The notes: a model not told the origin generated them from the letters alone. A DNA stretch of 64,000 nt from Nitrobacter sp051535215 (GCF_051535215.1 NZ_JBPPLY010000007.1:62001-126000), one strand, 5' to 3'; counted from the stretch's first letter, positions 26,146-35,225 are shown. Made by a program: numbers and translations.

Positions 26146-28272
26146 CTAGAAGGTTGCCCGGGCTTTCACATAGAACGTGCGCCCCGGCTGCGGCAGGCCC
26201 CATGCCAGTTCGTAGTTCTGATCGAGCAGGTTCTTGACGCCGCCCGCCAGTTCGACATTTTCCATCAGCTTGTAGCTGACATTGACGTTGGCGAGCGTAT
26301 AGGCCCCGGTGCGGATATAGAGATCGGGAAAGGCAGCGCGGATCGGCGCGTTTTGAGCCTGAGTACCGACCATGACGTCGCTCCAGCGGTCGCTGGCGAT
26401 CTCAACGCTCGGGGTGACGGTGAACCGATCGATCGGCCGCCATGTGGTATAGAGGAAGGCCTTGTGGGTCGGCACGCCGCTCGGCCTGAACCCGGGAACG
26501 GACACGTCGCTGACGTCGCGCTCGATGAAAGTATAGTTGCCGCCGAGCGCGAACTGCGGCGAGAACTGCTTCTCGAACGACATCTCGAAGCCGTAGAAAT
26601 TGCCCTGGTTGATGTTCTGCGTCTGCGATTGCGTCGGGCTGACGCGAACCGCCTGGATCAGGTCACGCACGTCGCTGTAGAAAATCGCAGCCGTTGCCCG
26701 CAGATCCGAAGTGACGCGGCCTTTCCAGCCCAGTTCGTAGTTGGTGGCGCGCTCCGGGCCCAGGTTGGGATTGGGAATCGCGGTGCCGAAGCGCTGGCTG
26801 TAAAGCTCGAAGATGGTCGGGAAGCGCGTGCGATCGGACACGCTGAAATGAAGCTCCCCGGTGTCGCTGTAACGCCAGATCGCCGCGGTCTGCCAGTTGA
26901 AGGCGTCAGATCCACCCTTGGGGTATTCGTAGATGAACCCGCCGGTGCTGTTGAATTCCTCCGCCTTGTCGATCCAGTATTTGTCGTAGCTGATGCCACC
27001 CACCAGATCGAAGTTCGGCCTGACGTGGAAAGTATTTTCCAGCGCGGCCGACCACGTTGTCTGCGCCTGATTCTGCTTCGGCTCGACAAACCCTCCGGAC
27101 GGAAGGGTCGGCTGGTTGTGATTCCACTCGGTATGGAAATCTTCCCGATAATGAAACGCCGCCTTCAGCGTGTTCATCGGGATCAACTCGGTGCCGGCCT
27201 CGACCGAGCCGCCGCGCGCGTTGTCGTCATAATAACTGTTGAAGCGGCCGTTACTCGATTGCGTCGTATAGGAGATGTTGTCGTATGCCGAGAGCAGATT
27301 GTAGAATGTATTATAGTAAAGTTTGGTCTTGACGTAGGAAGCGTCGCCAAGCTGGGTGTTCGACATGAATGCGAGGTTCTGAACGTCCCACGCCGGCCAG
27401 CGCCAGAAGCTGTTCTGGCTCGACGGCGGATTGTTGTAGACGTTGAGAGGAGCGCCCTTTTCGCCGGACTGCTTGATGAAGTTGATGCTGTATTCGTCGG
27501 TGGCGTTCGGCGTGAAACCGGCCTTGAGGTTGACGCGCCAATCGCGGGTATCTGACCCGTTGCGCCTGCCGCCATCCTCAAGCGAGCCTGCATAAGGACC
27601 TTGCGCCGGATACGGCGAATAGCCTTGCGACAGCGACCAGAAGTCCTGATTGAGATAGTTGGCGCTGCCCTGAACGTAGAATTTCTCCTGGCGCGAGCCG
27701 AGCATCGCGTAGCTGTTCCAGCCCTCGAACGCCCCGCGATTGTCGAACGCGGTGCCGCCGCTGAATTCGCCCTCGAACGGCTTCACCGGCTTGCGCGACA
27801 CCAGGTTGATGGCGCCGCCCATACCGCCCGGACCGTCGAGCACTGACGCATAGCCCTTCTGAATCTGGATTTCGGCGATGTCGCCGGTGAGGAAGCGGCT
27901 GAAATCGAGCCGGTTGTCGGCGGGCAGATAGACGCGCACGCCATCGATCATCAACGGCACCTGCCAGCGTCCGAAGCCGCGCACGAAGATATCGGTCTCG
28001 TTGCGCTGACCGGCGGTGGACTGGGTGCTGACAACGCCCGGCACGAGGTTCACAGCCTGTTCGAGGGTCTGCTTGTCGAACGTCCAGGTCTGCTCGCGCG
28101 TTACCGTCGAGCCGCCGACGCCAGTTCCGCCCTGCCCTGCGCCGGAGACGTAAATCTCGCCGAGCTGATAAACTCCGCCCCGATCCTGCGCTTCGGCGCC
28201 GACCGACATCGCAACAACGGCTACCGATGACAGGAGCACGCTCCTGCCCATAAACCTCGTTGATAGTCTCAC
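26146..28272 (-). CDS. TonB-dependent outer-membrane receptor
   Basis: About 708 residues from GTG 28272, which follows GAGGGGG at good spacing; ATG 28251 is an alternative start. Either gives a signal peptide ending near GAEA-Q. The plug domain has TFDKQTLEQAVNLVPGV, VRGFGRWQVPLMIDGVRV and QIQKGYASVLDGPGGMGGAINLVSRKP, all classic. The beta-barrel ends in aromatic Phe (VKARATF), as outer-membrane proteins do. Receptors of this type import siderophores, cobalamin or metal complexes with energy from TonB-ExbBD. The longer frame starting at 28383 would cover the inverted repeat at 28295-28374 and is rejected for that reason. Nothing in the neighbours names the ligand. Confidence 0.88.
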   Translation of the reverse strand: MRLSTRFMGRSVLLSSVAVVAMSVGAEAQDRGGVYQLGEIYVSGAGQGGTGVGGSTVTREQTWTFDKQTLEQAVNLVPGVVSTQSTAGQRNETDIFVRGFGRWQVPLMIDGVRVYLPADNRLDFSRFLTGDIAEIQIQKGYASVLDGPGGMGGAINLVSRKPVKPFEGEFSGGTAFDNRGAFEGWNSYAMLGSRQEKFYVQGSANYLNQDFWSLSQGYSPYPAQGPYAGSLEDGGRRNGSDTRDWRVNLKAGFTPNATDEYSINFIKQSGEKGAPLNVYNNPPSSQNSFWRWPAWDVQNLAFMSNTQLGDASYVKTKLYYNTFYNLLSAYDNISYTTQSSNGRFNSYYDDNARGGSVEAGTELIPMNTLKAAFHYREDFHTEWNHNQPTLPSGGFVEPKQNQAQTTWSAALENTFHVRPNFDLVGGISYDKYWIDKAEEFNSTGGFIYEYPKGGSDAFNWQTAAIWRYSDTGELHFSVSDRTRFPTIFELYSQRFGTAIPNPNLGPERATNYELGWKGRVTSDLRATAAIFYSDVRDLIQAVRVSPTQSQTQNINQGNFYGFEMSFEKQFSPQFALGGNYTFIERDVSDVSVPGFRPSGVPTHKAFLYTTWRPIDRFTVTPSVEIASDRWSDVMVGTQAQNAPIRAAFPDLYIRTGAYTLANVNVSYKLMENVELAGGVKNLLDQNYELAWGLPQPGRTFYVKARATF

Positions 28273-28294
28273 GCCCGCCCCCTCGCCCTCACGA

Positions 28295-28374
28295 TTCGCT
28301 ATATATAATTGAATATATTGATATCGAGGAAGGCTGAGCCCGGCACGGCGGCATATTGACGCATATATAGCGAA
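28295..28374. promoter_or_regulatory. Perfect 12-bp inverted repeat before the TonB receptor gene
   Basis: TTCGCTATATAT at 28295-28306 is exactly mirrored by ATATATAGCGAA at 28363-28374, 56 bases apart. The block is AT-rich in a GC-rich setting, directly upstream of the receptor start. It may be a double operator for a metal-responsive repressor or a promoter-borne structure. Confidence 0.5.
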
Positions 28375-28482
28375 ATCCCACAACGGTCGGGCGATAAACG
28401 GGTCGACCTGGTCGCGCTACTGTCCGCCCCCCTCGCTCCCCATGTCCGCAGCGACAAAAAGCCGGTCTCCCCACCGGAAAAG

Positions 28483-28497
28483 TTAACCCTTCGCTAA
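28483..28497 (+). promoter_or_regulatory. Candidate CtrA box before flhA
   Basis: TTAA at 28483-28486, seven bases, then CTAA at 28494-28497 is one mismatch from the TTAA-N7-TTAA CtrA consensus. CtrA controls early flagellar genes in related bacteria, and ctrA lies 5 kb away. The bases after it (CCATACGC) recur upstream of ctrA. Confidence 0.45.
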
Positions 28498-28677
28498 CCA
28501 TACGCTGGGCAAATTTTGCCGGGTGGAATCCGGGTTAAGTCGAGTGTCGTCAGCCGCGTAGAACGGGAGGATCCCGTGGACGCCAGTGCGGTGCCTCACT
28601 TTCGGAACGGCGGCCCTTCGGCCGCCGCGCAGACGCTCGGGGCGCGCGAACGGCATTCGCGAGGGGAAACGGCGACG

Positions 28678-30810
28678 ATGGCGGGCATCACGGCGGGTCA
28701 GGGCGCGAACGCTCCGGTCTCGGGTTTTCCGAGCTTCAGCGAGATCGGAACGATGCTGCGGCGCGGCGATCTCGCGCTCGCCTTCGGGATTCTGACCATT
28801 CTTGTGGTCCTGATCCTGCCGCTGCCGTCTGTCATCCTCGACCTGTTTCTGGCGATCTCGATCACGCTGTCGATTCTGATCCTGATGACCGCGCTGTTCA
28901 TCCAGGCGCCGCTGGAATTCTCCTCCTTCCCGACCGTGCTGCTGATTGCGACCATGCTTCGGCTGTCGCTCAACCTTGCCTCGACGCGGCTAATCCTGTC
29001 GCATGGGCACGAAGGCTCGGCCGCCGCCGGTCACGTCATCGAGGCGTTCGGCAACTTCGTGATGGGCGGCAACTTCGTTATCGGCATCATCGTATTCGCG
29101 ATCCTGGTGATCGTGAACTTCGTCGTCATCACCAAGGGCTCCGGCCGTATTGCCGAGGTGGCGGCGCGCTTCCAGCTCGACTCCATGCCCGGCAAGCAGA
29201 TGGCGATCGACGCCGACCTTTCCGCCGGCCTGATCGACGAGAAGACCGCCAAGGAACGGCGCAAGGCGCTGGAGGACGAAAGCGGCTTCTTCGGCGCCAT
29301 GGACGGCGCTTCGAAGTTCGTGCGCGGAGACGCCGTCGCCGGCCTGCTCGTCGTTTTCATCAACATCATCGGCGGCATGATCATCGGCATCGCGCAGCAG
29401 GGCTTGAGCTTCGGTGATGCGGCGCACAGCTACACCCTGCTGACCGTCGGCGACGGTCTCGTGACGCAAATTCCCGCCCTGATCGTCTCGACCGCCGCCG
29501 GCCTTCTGGTCTCCAAGGCCGCCGTCACCGGCGCGGCCGACAAGGCGCTCATGAAGCAGCTATCCGGCTATCCGCAGGCGCTCGGCATGTCGGCCGGCGT
29601 GATGCTGGTGCTGGGACTGCTGCCGGGCATTCCGATGCTGCCGTTCCTCGCGCTCGGCGGCGGCGCTGCGGCGCTGGCCTGGACCTCGCGAAAGCGTCAC
29701 GGCATCGCTGCCGCGGAAGCGCAAGCGGCGGCATCCTCAGAAGCCAAGGCCGCAGCGGCGCAGGCCGCCGCCGAGGAGCCGATCTCGACGGCGTTGAAGA
29801 TCGACGACCTGAAGATCGAGCTGGGTTATGCGCTGTTGCCGCTGGTCAACGGCCCGGACGGCCAGGATCGGCTCACCGAGCAGATCAAGGCGCTGCGCCG
29901 GTCGCTGGCGATCGAGATGGGATTCGTGATGCCGGCGGTGCGGATTCTCGACAACGTGCAGCTCGAGGCCAACACGTACATCATTAAAATCAAGGAGGTC
30001 GACGCCGGCTCCGGCCGGATCTGGCCGAACCAGTACATGGTGATGGATCCTTCCGGCGATCAGGTCGACGTCCCCGGCATCCACACGACCGAGCCGACCT
30101 TCGGGCTGCCGGCGACGTGGGTCGATGCCTCACTGAAGGAAGAGGCTTCGCTGAAAGGATATACAGTCGTCGATTCCGCGACCGTGGTTTCGACCCACCT
30201 CACCGAACTGCTCAAGACCAACATGTCGGACCTGCTCTCCTACGGCGAGGTGCAGAAACTTCTGAAGGATCTGCCCAAGGAACAAGGCGAACTGGTCAAG
30301 GACATCGTCCCCGCCCAGATCACGATCTCCGGCATCCAGCGCGTGCTCCAGCTTCTGCTCGCGGAGCGCATCTCGGTGCGCGATCTCTCCACCATCCTGG
30401 AAGGCATCGCCGATGCGCTGGCCTTCTCGCGAAACCCGACGACGCTGGTCGAGCATGTGCGTGCCCGCCTTGCGCGTCAGATCTGCGCCCAGAACACCTC
30501 GGTCAACGGCTATCTGCCGCTGGTCGCGCTGTCGGCGAAATGGGAGCAGGCCTTTGCCGAATCCATCATCGGCCAGGGCGAAGAGCGCAGCCTTGCGATG
30601 CAGCCCTCGAAGCTGTCTGAATTCATGACCGCGGTGCGCGACCGCTTCGAACAGGCCGCCCGCGAAGGCGAAGCGCCGGTGCTGGTAACCTCGGCTGCGA
30701 TCCGGCCGTTCGTCCGTTCGCTGGTCGAGCGGTTCCGCGCCCAGACCCCCGTGCTGTCGCAGGCCGAAATCCATCCGCGCGCCCGGCTCAAAACCGTCGG
30801 CAGCATCTGA
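28678..30810 (+). CDS. flhA: Flagellar export gate protein FlhA
   Basis: A 710-residue membrane protein of the flagellar type III export apparatus. Start ATG 28678 follows GAGGGGAA and gives the usual N-terminus; an earlier GTG is possible but adds a low-complexity leader. The N-terminal 340 residues hold about eight membrane segments and the FHIPEP-type core region around MPGKQMAIDADLSAGLIDE (near 180-200) and GDGLVTQIPALIVSTAAG (near 260). The C-terminal 350 residues form the cytoplasmic domain that receives chaperone-substrate complexes. It stands alone on the plus strand, upstream of a candidate CtrA box. Confidence 0.95.
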   Translation: MAGITAGQGANAPVSGFPSFSEIGTMLRRGDLALAFGILTILVVLILPLPSVILDLFLAISITLSILILMTALFIQAPLEFSSFPTVLLIATMLRLSLNLASTRLILSHGHEGSAAAGHVIEAFGNFVMGGNFVIGIIVFAILVIVNFVVITKGSGRIAEVAARFQLDSMPGKQMAIDADLSAGLIDEKTAKERRKALEDESGFFGAMDGASKFVRGDAVAGLLVVFINIIGGMIIGIAQQGLSFGDAAHSYTLLTVGDGLVTQIPALIVSTAAGLLVSKAAVTGAADKALMKQLSGYPQALGMSAGVMLVLGLLPGIPMLPFLALGGGAAALAWTSRKRHGIAAAEAQAAASSEAKAAAAQAAAEEPISTALKIDDLKIELGYALLPLVNGPDGQDRLTEQIKALRRSLAIEMGFVMPAVRILDNVQLEANTYIIKIKEVDAGSGRIWPNQYMVMDPSGDQVDVPGIHTTEPTFGLPATWVDASLKEEASLKGYTVVDSATVVSTHLTELLKTNMSDLLSYGEVQKLLKDLPKEQGELVKDIVPAQITISGIQRVLQLLLAERISVRDLSTILEGIADALAFSRNPTTLVEHVRARLARQICAQNTSVNGYLPLVALSAKWEQAFAESIIGQGEERSLAMQPSKLSEFMTAVRDRFEQAAREGEAPVLVTSAAIRPFVRSLVERFRAQTPVLSQAEIHPRARLKTVGSI

Positions 30811-31132
30811 CGGCCTTCGAATCGCAGCCGCCGGGGATGCGGCATTTTGGCATCAGACAAGTGATTTAAATCTGACCGGCCAGAAACGCTCGCTCTACGC
30901 GCGATCCAAGGGAGGTTTAACGTTAAAACGCTGAAACAATTGCAAAATCATCAGCTGATCGGCAAGTTTCAGAGCGATTTGATCGCGCGGCTTCACACCT
31001 TTTCACGGCCTTGTGATGGGCTCTTCGGAACGTCGTGGGCGCTTCCTACGTTTTCAGGGCGCGAAACCATGAACCTGTAGACGGACGACCGAGACACATC
31101 TCCAAAGGAAGTTTAACGCCGGGAGGCTTCCA
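30811..31132. other. 322-bp gap after flhA
   Basis: No gene is seen. A 12-bp palindrome TTTAACGTTAAA lies at 30916-30927; it contains two overlapping TTAA half-sites like those of CtrA and may act on the small gene downstream. A GGGAGG site before the ATG at 31133 ends the gap. Confidence 0.35.
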
Positions 31133-31333
31133 ATGAACCACTCGATTTACAGCGCGGATCGGATGACCCACTTGAAGGTCGTGGTTGTCGCGCTCGTCGC
31201 AGGAATCGCGGTAGCCGGTTTCGCCATTTCGGCGCGCATGAATGTCGACGACGGCTTTACGCAAACTGCCCGCGTCATCAAGGTTGGAAAGCCGATGGCG
31301 ATCACAAGCTCTGACGCAATGGTGGTTCGCTGA
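31133..31333 (+). CDS. Small single-pass membrane protein, hypothetical
   Basis: A 66-residue protein with one hydrophobic stretch (VVVVALVAGIAVAGFAISA at about 17-35) that could be an anchor or an uncleaved signal. The start follows GGGAGG by a few bases, good evidence that it is expressed. The tail (RVIKVGKPMAITSSDAMVVR) has no known motif. It is flanked by a strong terminator downstream and lies between flhA and fliJ. Function unknown. Confidence 0.6.
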   Translation: MNHSIYSADRMTHLKVVVVALVAGIAVAGFAISARMNVDDGFTQTARVIKVGKPMAITSSDAMVVR

Positions 31334-31427
31334 TGAATTTAAGGAATCACGAGGCTTCTTTACATTGCCCCCCGAAGTCGCCGCGTGAGTCGTAGAGGAC
31401 CCCACTCACCCCAAGTGGACTACGATG

Positions 31428-31460
31428 GAAAACGCCCGCCCCCCACGGGCGTTTTCTTTT
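31428..31460 (+). terminator. Rho-independent terminator
   Basis: An 11-bp perfect stem (31428-31438 with 31446-31456) with a C-rich loop, then TTTT. It probably ends transcription of the small gene at 31133. Confidence 0.75.
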
Positions 31461-31558
31461 GCACCAATGAAACGTCGGCGCAGCGGTCGCCAGTCCAGTT
31501 CAGACCGTCCCAGCATCGTCGGCCAGCCCCGTAATGGAGCCCAGGCCTCGTACTAAAC

Positions 31559-31585
31559 AAAACCCGGGTGCGCGACCCGGGTTTT
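31559..31585 (-). terminator. Terminator of the fliI-fliJ unit, possibly bidirectional
   Basis: An 11-bp perfect stem (31559-31569 with 31575-31585) around a five-base GCGCG loop. On the minus strand the stem ends in TTTTGTTTAG just past the fliJ stop, so it fits as the end of that operon. Confidence 0.75.
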
Positions 31586-31612
31586 GACGTATCTGAATTT
31601 TCGATCTGCGGT

Positions 31613-32035
31613 TCAGGCGATGGCGGCGTTCATGCGCGCCCGCATCAAACCGATGCTGTCGAGATCGGCCTGCTCGCGCGCGCTCTCTTCCGCGCGTTCG
31701 CGTGCCTGGTCCCGCTCGTCCAGCAGCTCGACCTTCTTTAGCTCCTCGAAGGCTTCCGCAAGATTTATCCTGGCCTCTTCAAGCTGGACGCGCAGTTCGT
31801 CCGCCGAGCGGGTCAGGTTTTCGCGGCGCTGGATCGCCGCCTTGGCATAGGTCGGATAGGCAAAGTGCGCTGGATCGTTGATCCCGGCGCGCTCCTGCTC
31901 GATTTCGATCTCACGCTCCAGATCGACCGACATGCGCTGGAAGTCAGCGATCATGCTCTCGATCTGGGCCACCCTCCGTCGCTTCTCCTCGACCTGGAAT
32001 TTCCTCAGGCGGATCAGCGTTTCACGCGACTTCAT
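31613..32035 (-). CDS. fliJ: Flagellar export protein FliJ
   Basis: A 140-residue, highly charged coiled-coil protein. ATG 32035 follows a GGAG site; the open frame upstream is out-of-family sequence. The helix pattern (KSRETLIRLRKFQVEEKRRR at the start, then long heptad-like Glu/Arg/Leu stretches) is that of FliJ, the stalk-like partner of the FliI ATPase that moves between chaperones and FlhA. It follows fliI directly and ends at a terminator. Confidence 0.8.
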   Translation of the reverse strand: MKSRETLIRLRKFQVEEKRRRVAQIESMIADFQRMSVDLEREIEIEQERAGINDPAHFAYPTYAKAAIQRRENLTRSADELRVQLEEARINLAEAFEELKKVELLDERDQARERAEESAREQADLDSIGLMRARMNAAIA

Positions 32036-32140
32036 CGACTCGTACTCCTCCAGAAGTCCCCATCCGAGCAGGACACACTGGCACCGCTTGCGGCCTCGCC
32101 GGCACCCCTCTGATAACAAGCAGATGATGACCCGACAAAG

Positions 32141-33466
32141 TTAGCTTTCCGTTTCCAAGGTCTTAAGGATTTGCTGCAACCGCCGGTAGCCGTCCTCGAT
32201 GCTGGTCACCTCGTCCTTGGCCTGGCGCAGGAAATCTTCCAGGACAGGATTGAGCCGGATCGCCTCGTCGACCTCCGCGTTGGAGCCCGCCCGGTAGGCG
32301 CCGAGGCGGATCAGTTCCTCCATGTCGGAATAGGTGGCCATCACCTGCCGCCCGCGCGTGATCACCGGCAGGAAGGCCGGATCGGCGGATTTCGGCATGG
32401 TGCGCGACACCGACTTCAGAACGTTGATCGCGGGATAGCGACCGCGCTCGGCGATCGAGCGCTCCATCACGATATGGCCGTCCAGAATGCCGCGCACGGC
32501 GTCGGCCACCGGTTCGTTGTGGTCGTCGCCATCCACCAGCACCGTGAAAATGCCGGTGATGGTCCCCTTGTCGGCGCCGGGGCCGGCGCGTTCCAGGAGT
32601 TTGGGTAGTTCGGTGAATACAGTCGGCGTGTAGCCTTTCGTGGTCGGCGGCTCGCCGGTCGACAATCCGATTTCGCGCTGCGCCATTGCAAAACGCGTCA
32701 CCGAATCCATCATGCACATGACGTCCTTGCCCTCGTCGCGGAAATATTCCGCGATGGCGAGCGTCAGATAGGCGGCCTGCCGCCGCATCAAAGCGGGCTC
32801 GTCGGAAGTCGCGACCACGACCACGGATCGCGCAAGTCCTTCCTCGCCCAGGTCGTCCTGCAGGAATTCCTGCACCTCGCGGCCGCGTTCGCCGACCAGT
32901 CCGATCACCGAGACGTCGGCGTCCGCGTTGCGCGCCAGCATCGACAGCAGCACCGATTTGCCCACGCCGGAGCCGGCGAAGATGCCGAGCCGCTGGCCGC
33001 GGCAGCAGGTCAAGAACGTGTTCAGCGCGCGCACCCCGAGATCGAGCGGCTTGCCCACTCGCATGCGCGAATGCGCCGGCGGCGGCGAATTGCGGAACGG
33101 CACCGGCACCGGCCCCTGTGACAACGCTCCCTTGCCGTCGATCGGCTCGCCCATGGCGTTGAGAACACGGCCGAGCCACGCGGCCGAAGGACGCACCTGA
33201 CTGGAGGCATTCGCGATCACGGCGCGACAGCCGCGCCGCACCCCGTCGAGGCCGGCGAAAGGCATCACCACGGCATTGTCGCCGCTGAAGCCGACCACCT
33301 CCGCCGGGATGACGCGGTCGCCGCCCGTCTCAATCACAATGCGCGCCCCGACCGACATCGCGTGGATGGGGCCTGCAATCTCCACCATGAGCCCGCGCAC
33401 GCCGACCACGCGGCCATAAGTATTGACGCGCTCGATATCGCCGAGTTGCTCGGCGAGGCCCTTCAT
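32141..33466 (-). CDS. fliI: Flagellum-specific ATP synthase FliI
   Basis: A 441-residue ATPase of the F1-beta type. Walker A is AGSGVGKS at about 164-171, Walker B is in VMCMMDSVTRFA near 255, and the catalytic Glu lies in GERGREVQEF near 190. It powers export through the flagellar secretion gate and docks on FlhA with FliJ. It is the first gene of the minus-strand fliI-fliJ pair and is divergent from ctrA across a 368-bp control region. Confidence 0.95.
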   Translation of the reverse strand: MKGLAEQLGDIERVNTYGRVVGVRGLMVEIAGPIHAMSVGARIVIETGGDRVIPAEVVGFSGDNAVVMPFAGLDGVRRGCRAVIANASSQVRPSAAWLGRVLNAMGEPIDGKGALSQGPVPVPFRNSPPPAHSRMRVGKPLDLGVRALNTFLTCCRGQRLGIFAGSGVGKSVLLSMLARNADADVSVIGLVGERGREVQEFLQDDLGEEGLARSVVVVATSDEPALMRRQAAYLTLAIAEYFRDEGKDVMCMMDSVTRFAMAQREIGLSTGEPPTTKGYTPTVFTELPKLLERAGPGADKGTITGIFTVLVDGDDHNEPVADAVRGILDGHIVMERSIAERGRYPAINVLKSVSRTMPKSADPAFLPVITRGRQVMATYSDMEELIRLGAYRAGSNAEVDEAIRLNPVLEDFLRQAKDEVTSIEDGYRRLQQILKTLETES

Positions 33467-33834
33467 CGCGAAAACCTTAAGTTTCCGCGCCGTAGCAGAC
33501 CCCCTTTAACCTCGTGTTTACCCGCATCGTTAATCATTGCGTCACTGTCTTTGGTGACTGAGCGCGCCTGCCTTCAGGATGAAGGTGAGTCGCGGGAGTC
33601 GGTTAAGTCTGGCTTTTAATGTGGAACCTGAGCGCAAGCGGATAGGAAAAGCTGCTTCTATGCAACATCTTAGGGCGATTCGATGAAAATTGCACCGTTT
33701 GATCTTGCACAACAGAATCAGTTTTTGTTAACCATACGCGGTCAGGATCCGAATCAGTTGCTTAAAGGCGTTTCCAGTGCCGCAAGTATTGCGGCCGGCC
33801 TGACGCCCGGCGCGGCGACGATTAGGGGACTGGC
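33467..33834. promoter_or_regulatory. Divergent fliI-ctrA control region with GANTC sites
   Basis: This 368-bp region controls two cell-cycle-linked genes. Three GANTC sites, the CcrM methyltransferase target, lie at 33677, 33715 and 33751; in related bacteria such sites link the ctrA promoter to replication. A candidate CtrA box lies at 33506-33520 on the fliI side, and TTAACCATACGC near 33728 resembles the flhA upstream motif. A 55-codon frame from ATG 33683 ends inside ctrA. Confidence 0.55.
33506..33520 (-). promoter_or_regulatory. Candidate CtrA box before fliI
   Basis: TTAA at 33506-33509, seven bases, TTTA at 33517-33520. It lies 40 bases upstream of the fliI start and is one mismatch from TTAA-N7-TTAA. 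Confidence 0.4.
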
Positions 33835-34536
33835 ATGCGCGTTTTGCTGATTGAGGATGATAGCGCCGTCGCGCAGTCGATTGAGCTGATGCTCAAATCC
33901 GAGAGTTTCAACGTCTATACGACGGATCTCGGCGAAGAAGGCGTCGATCTCGGCAAACTATACGACTACGACATTATCCTTCTCGACCTGAACCTGCCCG
34001 ACATGTCCGGTTATGACGTGCTCAAGCAGCTTCGCGTCTCCAAGATCAAGACACCCATTCTGATCCTCTCCGGCCTCGCCGGCATCGAGGACAAGGTCAA
34101 GGGTCTCGGCGTCGGCGCTGACGACTACATGACGAAGCCCTTCCACAAGGATGAACTGGTCGCCCGCATTCATGCGATCGTGCGCCGTTCCAAAGGGCAT
34201 GCCCAGTCGGTGATCCAGACCGGCGATCTCGTGGTCAATCTCGACACCAAGACGGTGGAAGTCGGCGGTCAGCGCGTCCACCTCACGGGCAAGGAATACC
34301 AGATGCTCGAGCTGCTCAGCTTGCGCAAGGGCACCACGCTGACCAAGGAAATGTTCCTCAACCACCTCTATGGCGGCATGGACGAGCCGGAGTTGAAGAT
34401 CATCGACGTCTTCATCTGCAAGCTGCGCAAGAAGCTCGCCAACGCTTCGGAAGGACGCAACTTCATCGAGACCGTTTGGGGCCGCGGCTACGTCTTGCGC
34501 GAACCGCATGAGGACGACGTCCGCATCCCGGCCTGA
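33835..34536 (+). CDS. ctrA: Cell-cycle master regulator CtrA
   Basis: A 233-residue OmpR-type regulator. The receiver domain has Asp51 (LLDLNLPDMSGYDV) as phosphoacceptor and Lys101 (MTKPFHKDE). The C-terminal winged helix (about 125-225) has the CtrA-typical VHLTGKEYQMLELLSLRKG and KIIDVFICKLRKKL segments. CtrA is phosphorylated through the CckA-ChpT relay, represses replication initiation in some species and activates flagellar, chemotaxis and division genes. chpT is in the same window at 42966-43613. A strong terminator follows the gene. Confidence 0.97.
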   Translation: MRVLLIEDDSAVAQSIELMLKSESFNVYTTDLGEEGVDLGKLYDYDIILLDLNLPDMSGYDVLKQLRVSKIKTPILILSGLAGIEDKVKGLGVGADDYMTKPFHKDELVARIHAIVRRSKGHAQSVIQTGDLVVNLDTKTVEVGGQRVHLTGKEYQMLELLSLRKGTTLTKEMFLNHLYGGMDEPELKIIDVFICKLRKKLANASEGRNFIETVWGRGYVLREPHEDDVRIPA

Positions 34537-34563
34537 CCTATTTCACCGTTCCTCCCAGACTGG

Positions 34564-34589
34564 ACCCCGCCGCGTTTGGCGGGGTTTTT
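34564..34589 (+). terminator. Rho-independent terminator after ctrA
   Basis: A seven-bp stem (CCCCGCC with GGCGGGG, 34565-34571 and 34578-34584) with a six-base loop and TTTTT at 34585-34589. Confidence 0.85.
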
Positions 34590-34818
34590 GTTTGTGGATC
34601 GGTACCGGCCTGTTGTCGTGAGATCACATTGGAATGTCGCGTTTCTCACCTCTCCACGCCGGGGGAGAAAACCGACGAAGCACAGACGATTGGTGAGGGA
34701 TGTTCAATATTAAGTCCGTACCCTGCCGGGCGTCTGGCTGCATGAACCCGTCGCCGGGTTACCTCGACTGACACCGCAGGACTGATGATCCGGGCTGAGG
34801 GTATCCACGGGGGCTGAC

Positions 34819-35223
34819 ATGATCCTGCAATCGCTGGCCGGGCTGCCGGCATTCCTGCTCTATTTCTGCACGGGGCTGATCGCGGTCCTGCTGTATCTGT
34901 TCGTCTATACGCGCGTCACGCCGCATGACGAATTCAAGCTGATCTGCGACAACAATCCTGCCGCCGCGATCGCGCTCGGGCTCAGCCTGATCGGCTTCGT
35001 CATTCCGGTGGTCAGCGCCATCATGCACACCGTCAACGTGATCGACTGCCTGATCTGGAGTATGATCGCGCTGATCGTGCAGATCGCCGTCTACTACATC
35101 GTGAAAATTCCGGTGCCCAACCTGTCGGGCCGAATCGCCGCCGGCGAACTCGCGCCGTCGATCTGGCTGGGCCTGTCGTCGATCGCCGCAGGCGCGGTCA
35201 ACGCGGCATCGATGGTCTATTGA
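34819..35223 (+). CDS. DUF350 membrane protein (YjfL-like)
   Basis: A 134-residue protein with four predicted membrane segments (around 5-27, 48-70, 74-95 and 108-130). The pattern FLLYFCTGLIAVLLYLFVYT and ALGLSLIGFVIPVVSA fits DUF350 proteins such as YjfL. It starts a three-gene unit whose other members match YjfM and YjfC of E. coli. The biochemical role of this group is not known. Confidence 0.8.
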   Translation: MILQSLAGLPAFLLYFCTGLIAVLLYLFVYTRVTPHDEFKLICDNNPAAAIALGLSLIGFVIPVVSAIMHTVNVIDCLIWSMIALIVQIAVYYIVKIPVPNLSGRIAAGELAPSIWLGLSSIAAGAVNAASMVY

Positions 35224-35225
35224 CC

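Noticed and set aside
26095..27555. A 486-codon plus-strand open frame
   Set aside because: It is antisense to the TonB receptor and has no family signal.
28252..28383. Upstream start for the TonB receptor at 28383
   Set aside because: It would place the inverted repeat and the AT-rich leader inside the coding region and would bury the signal peptide.
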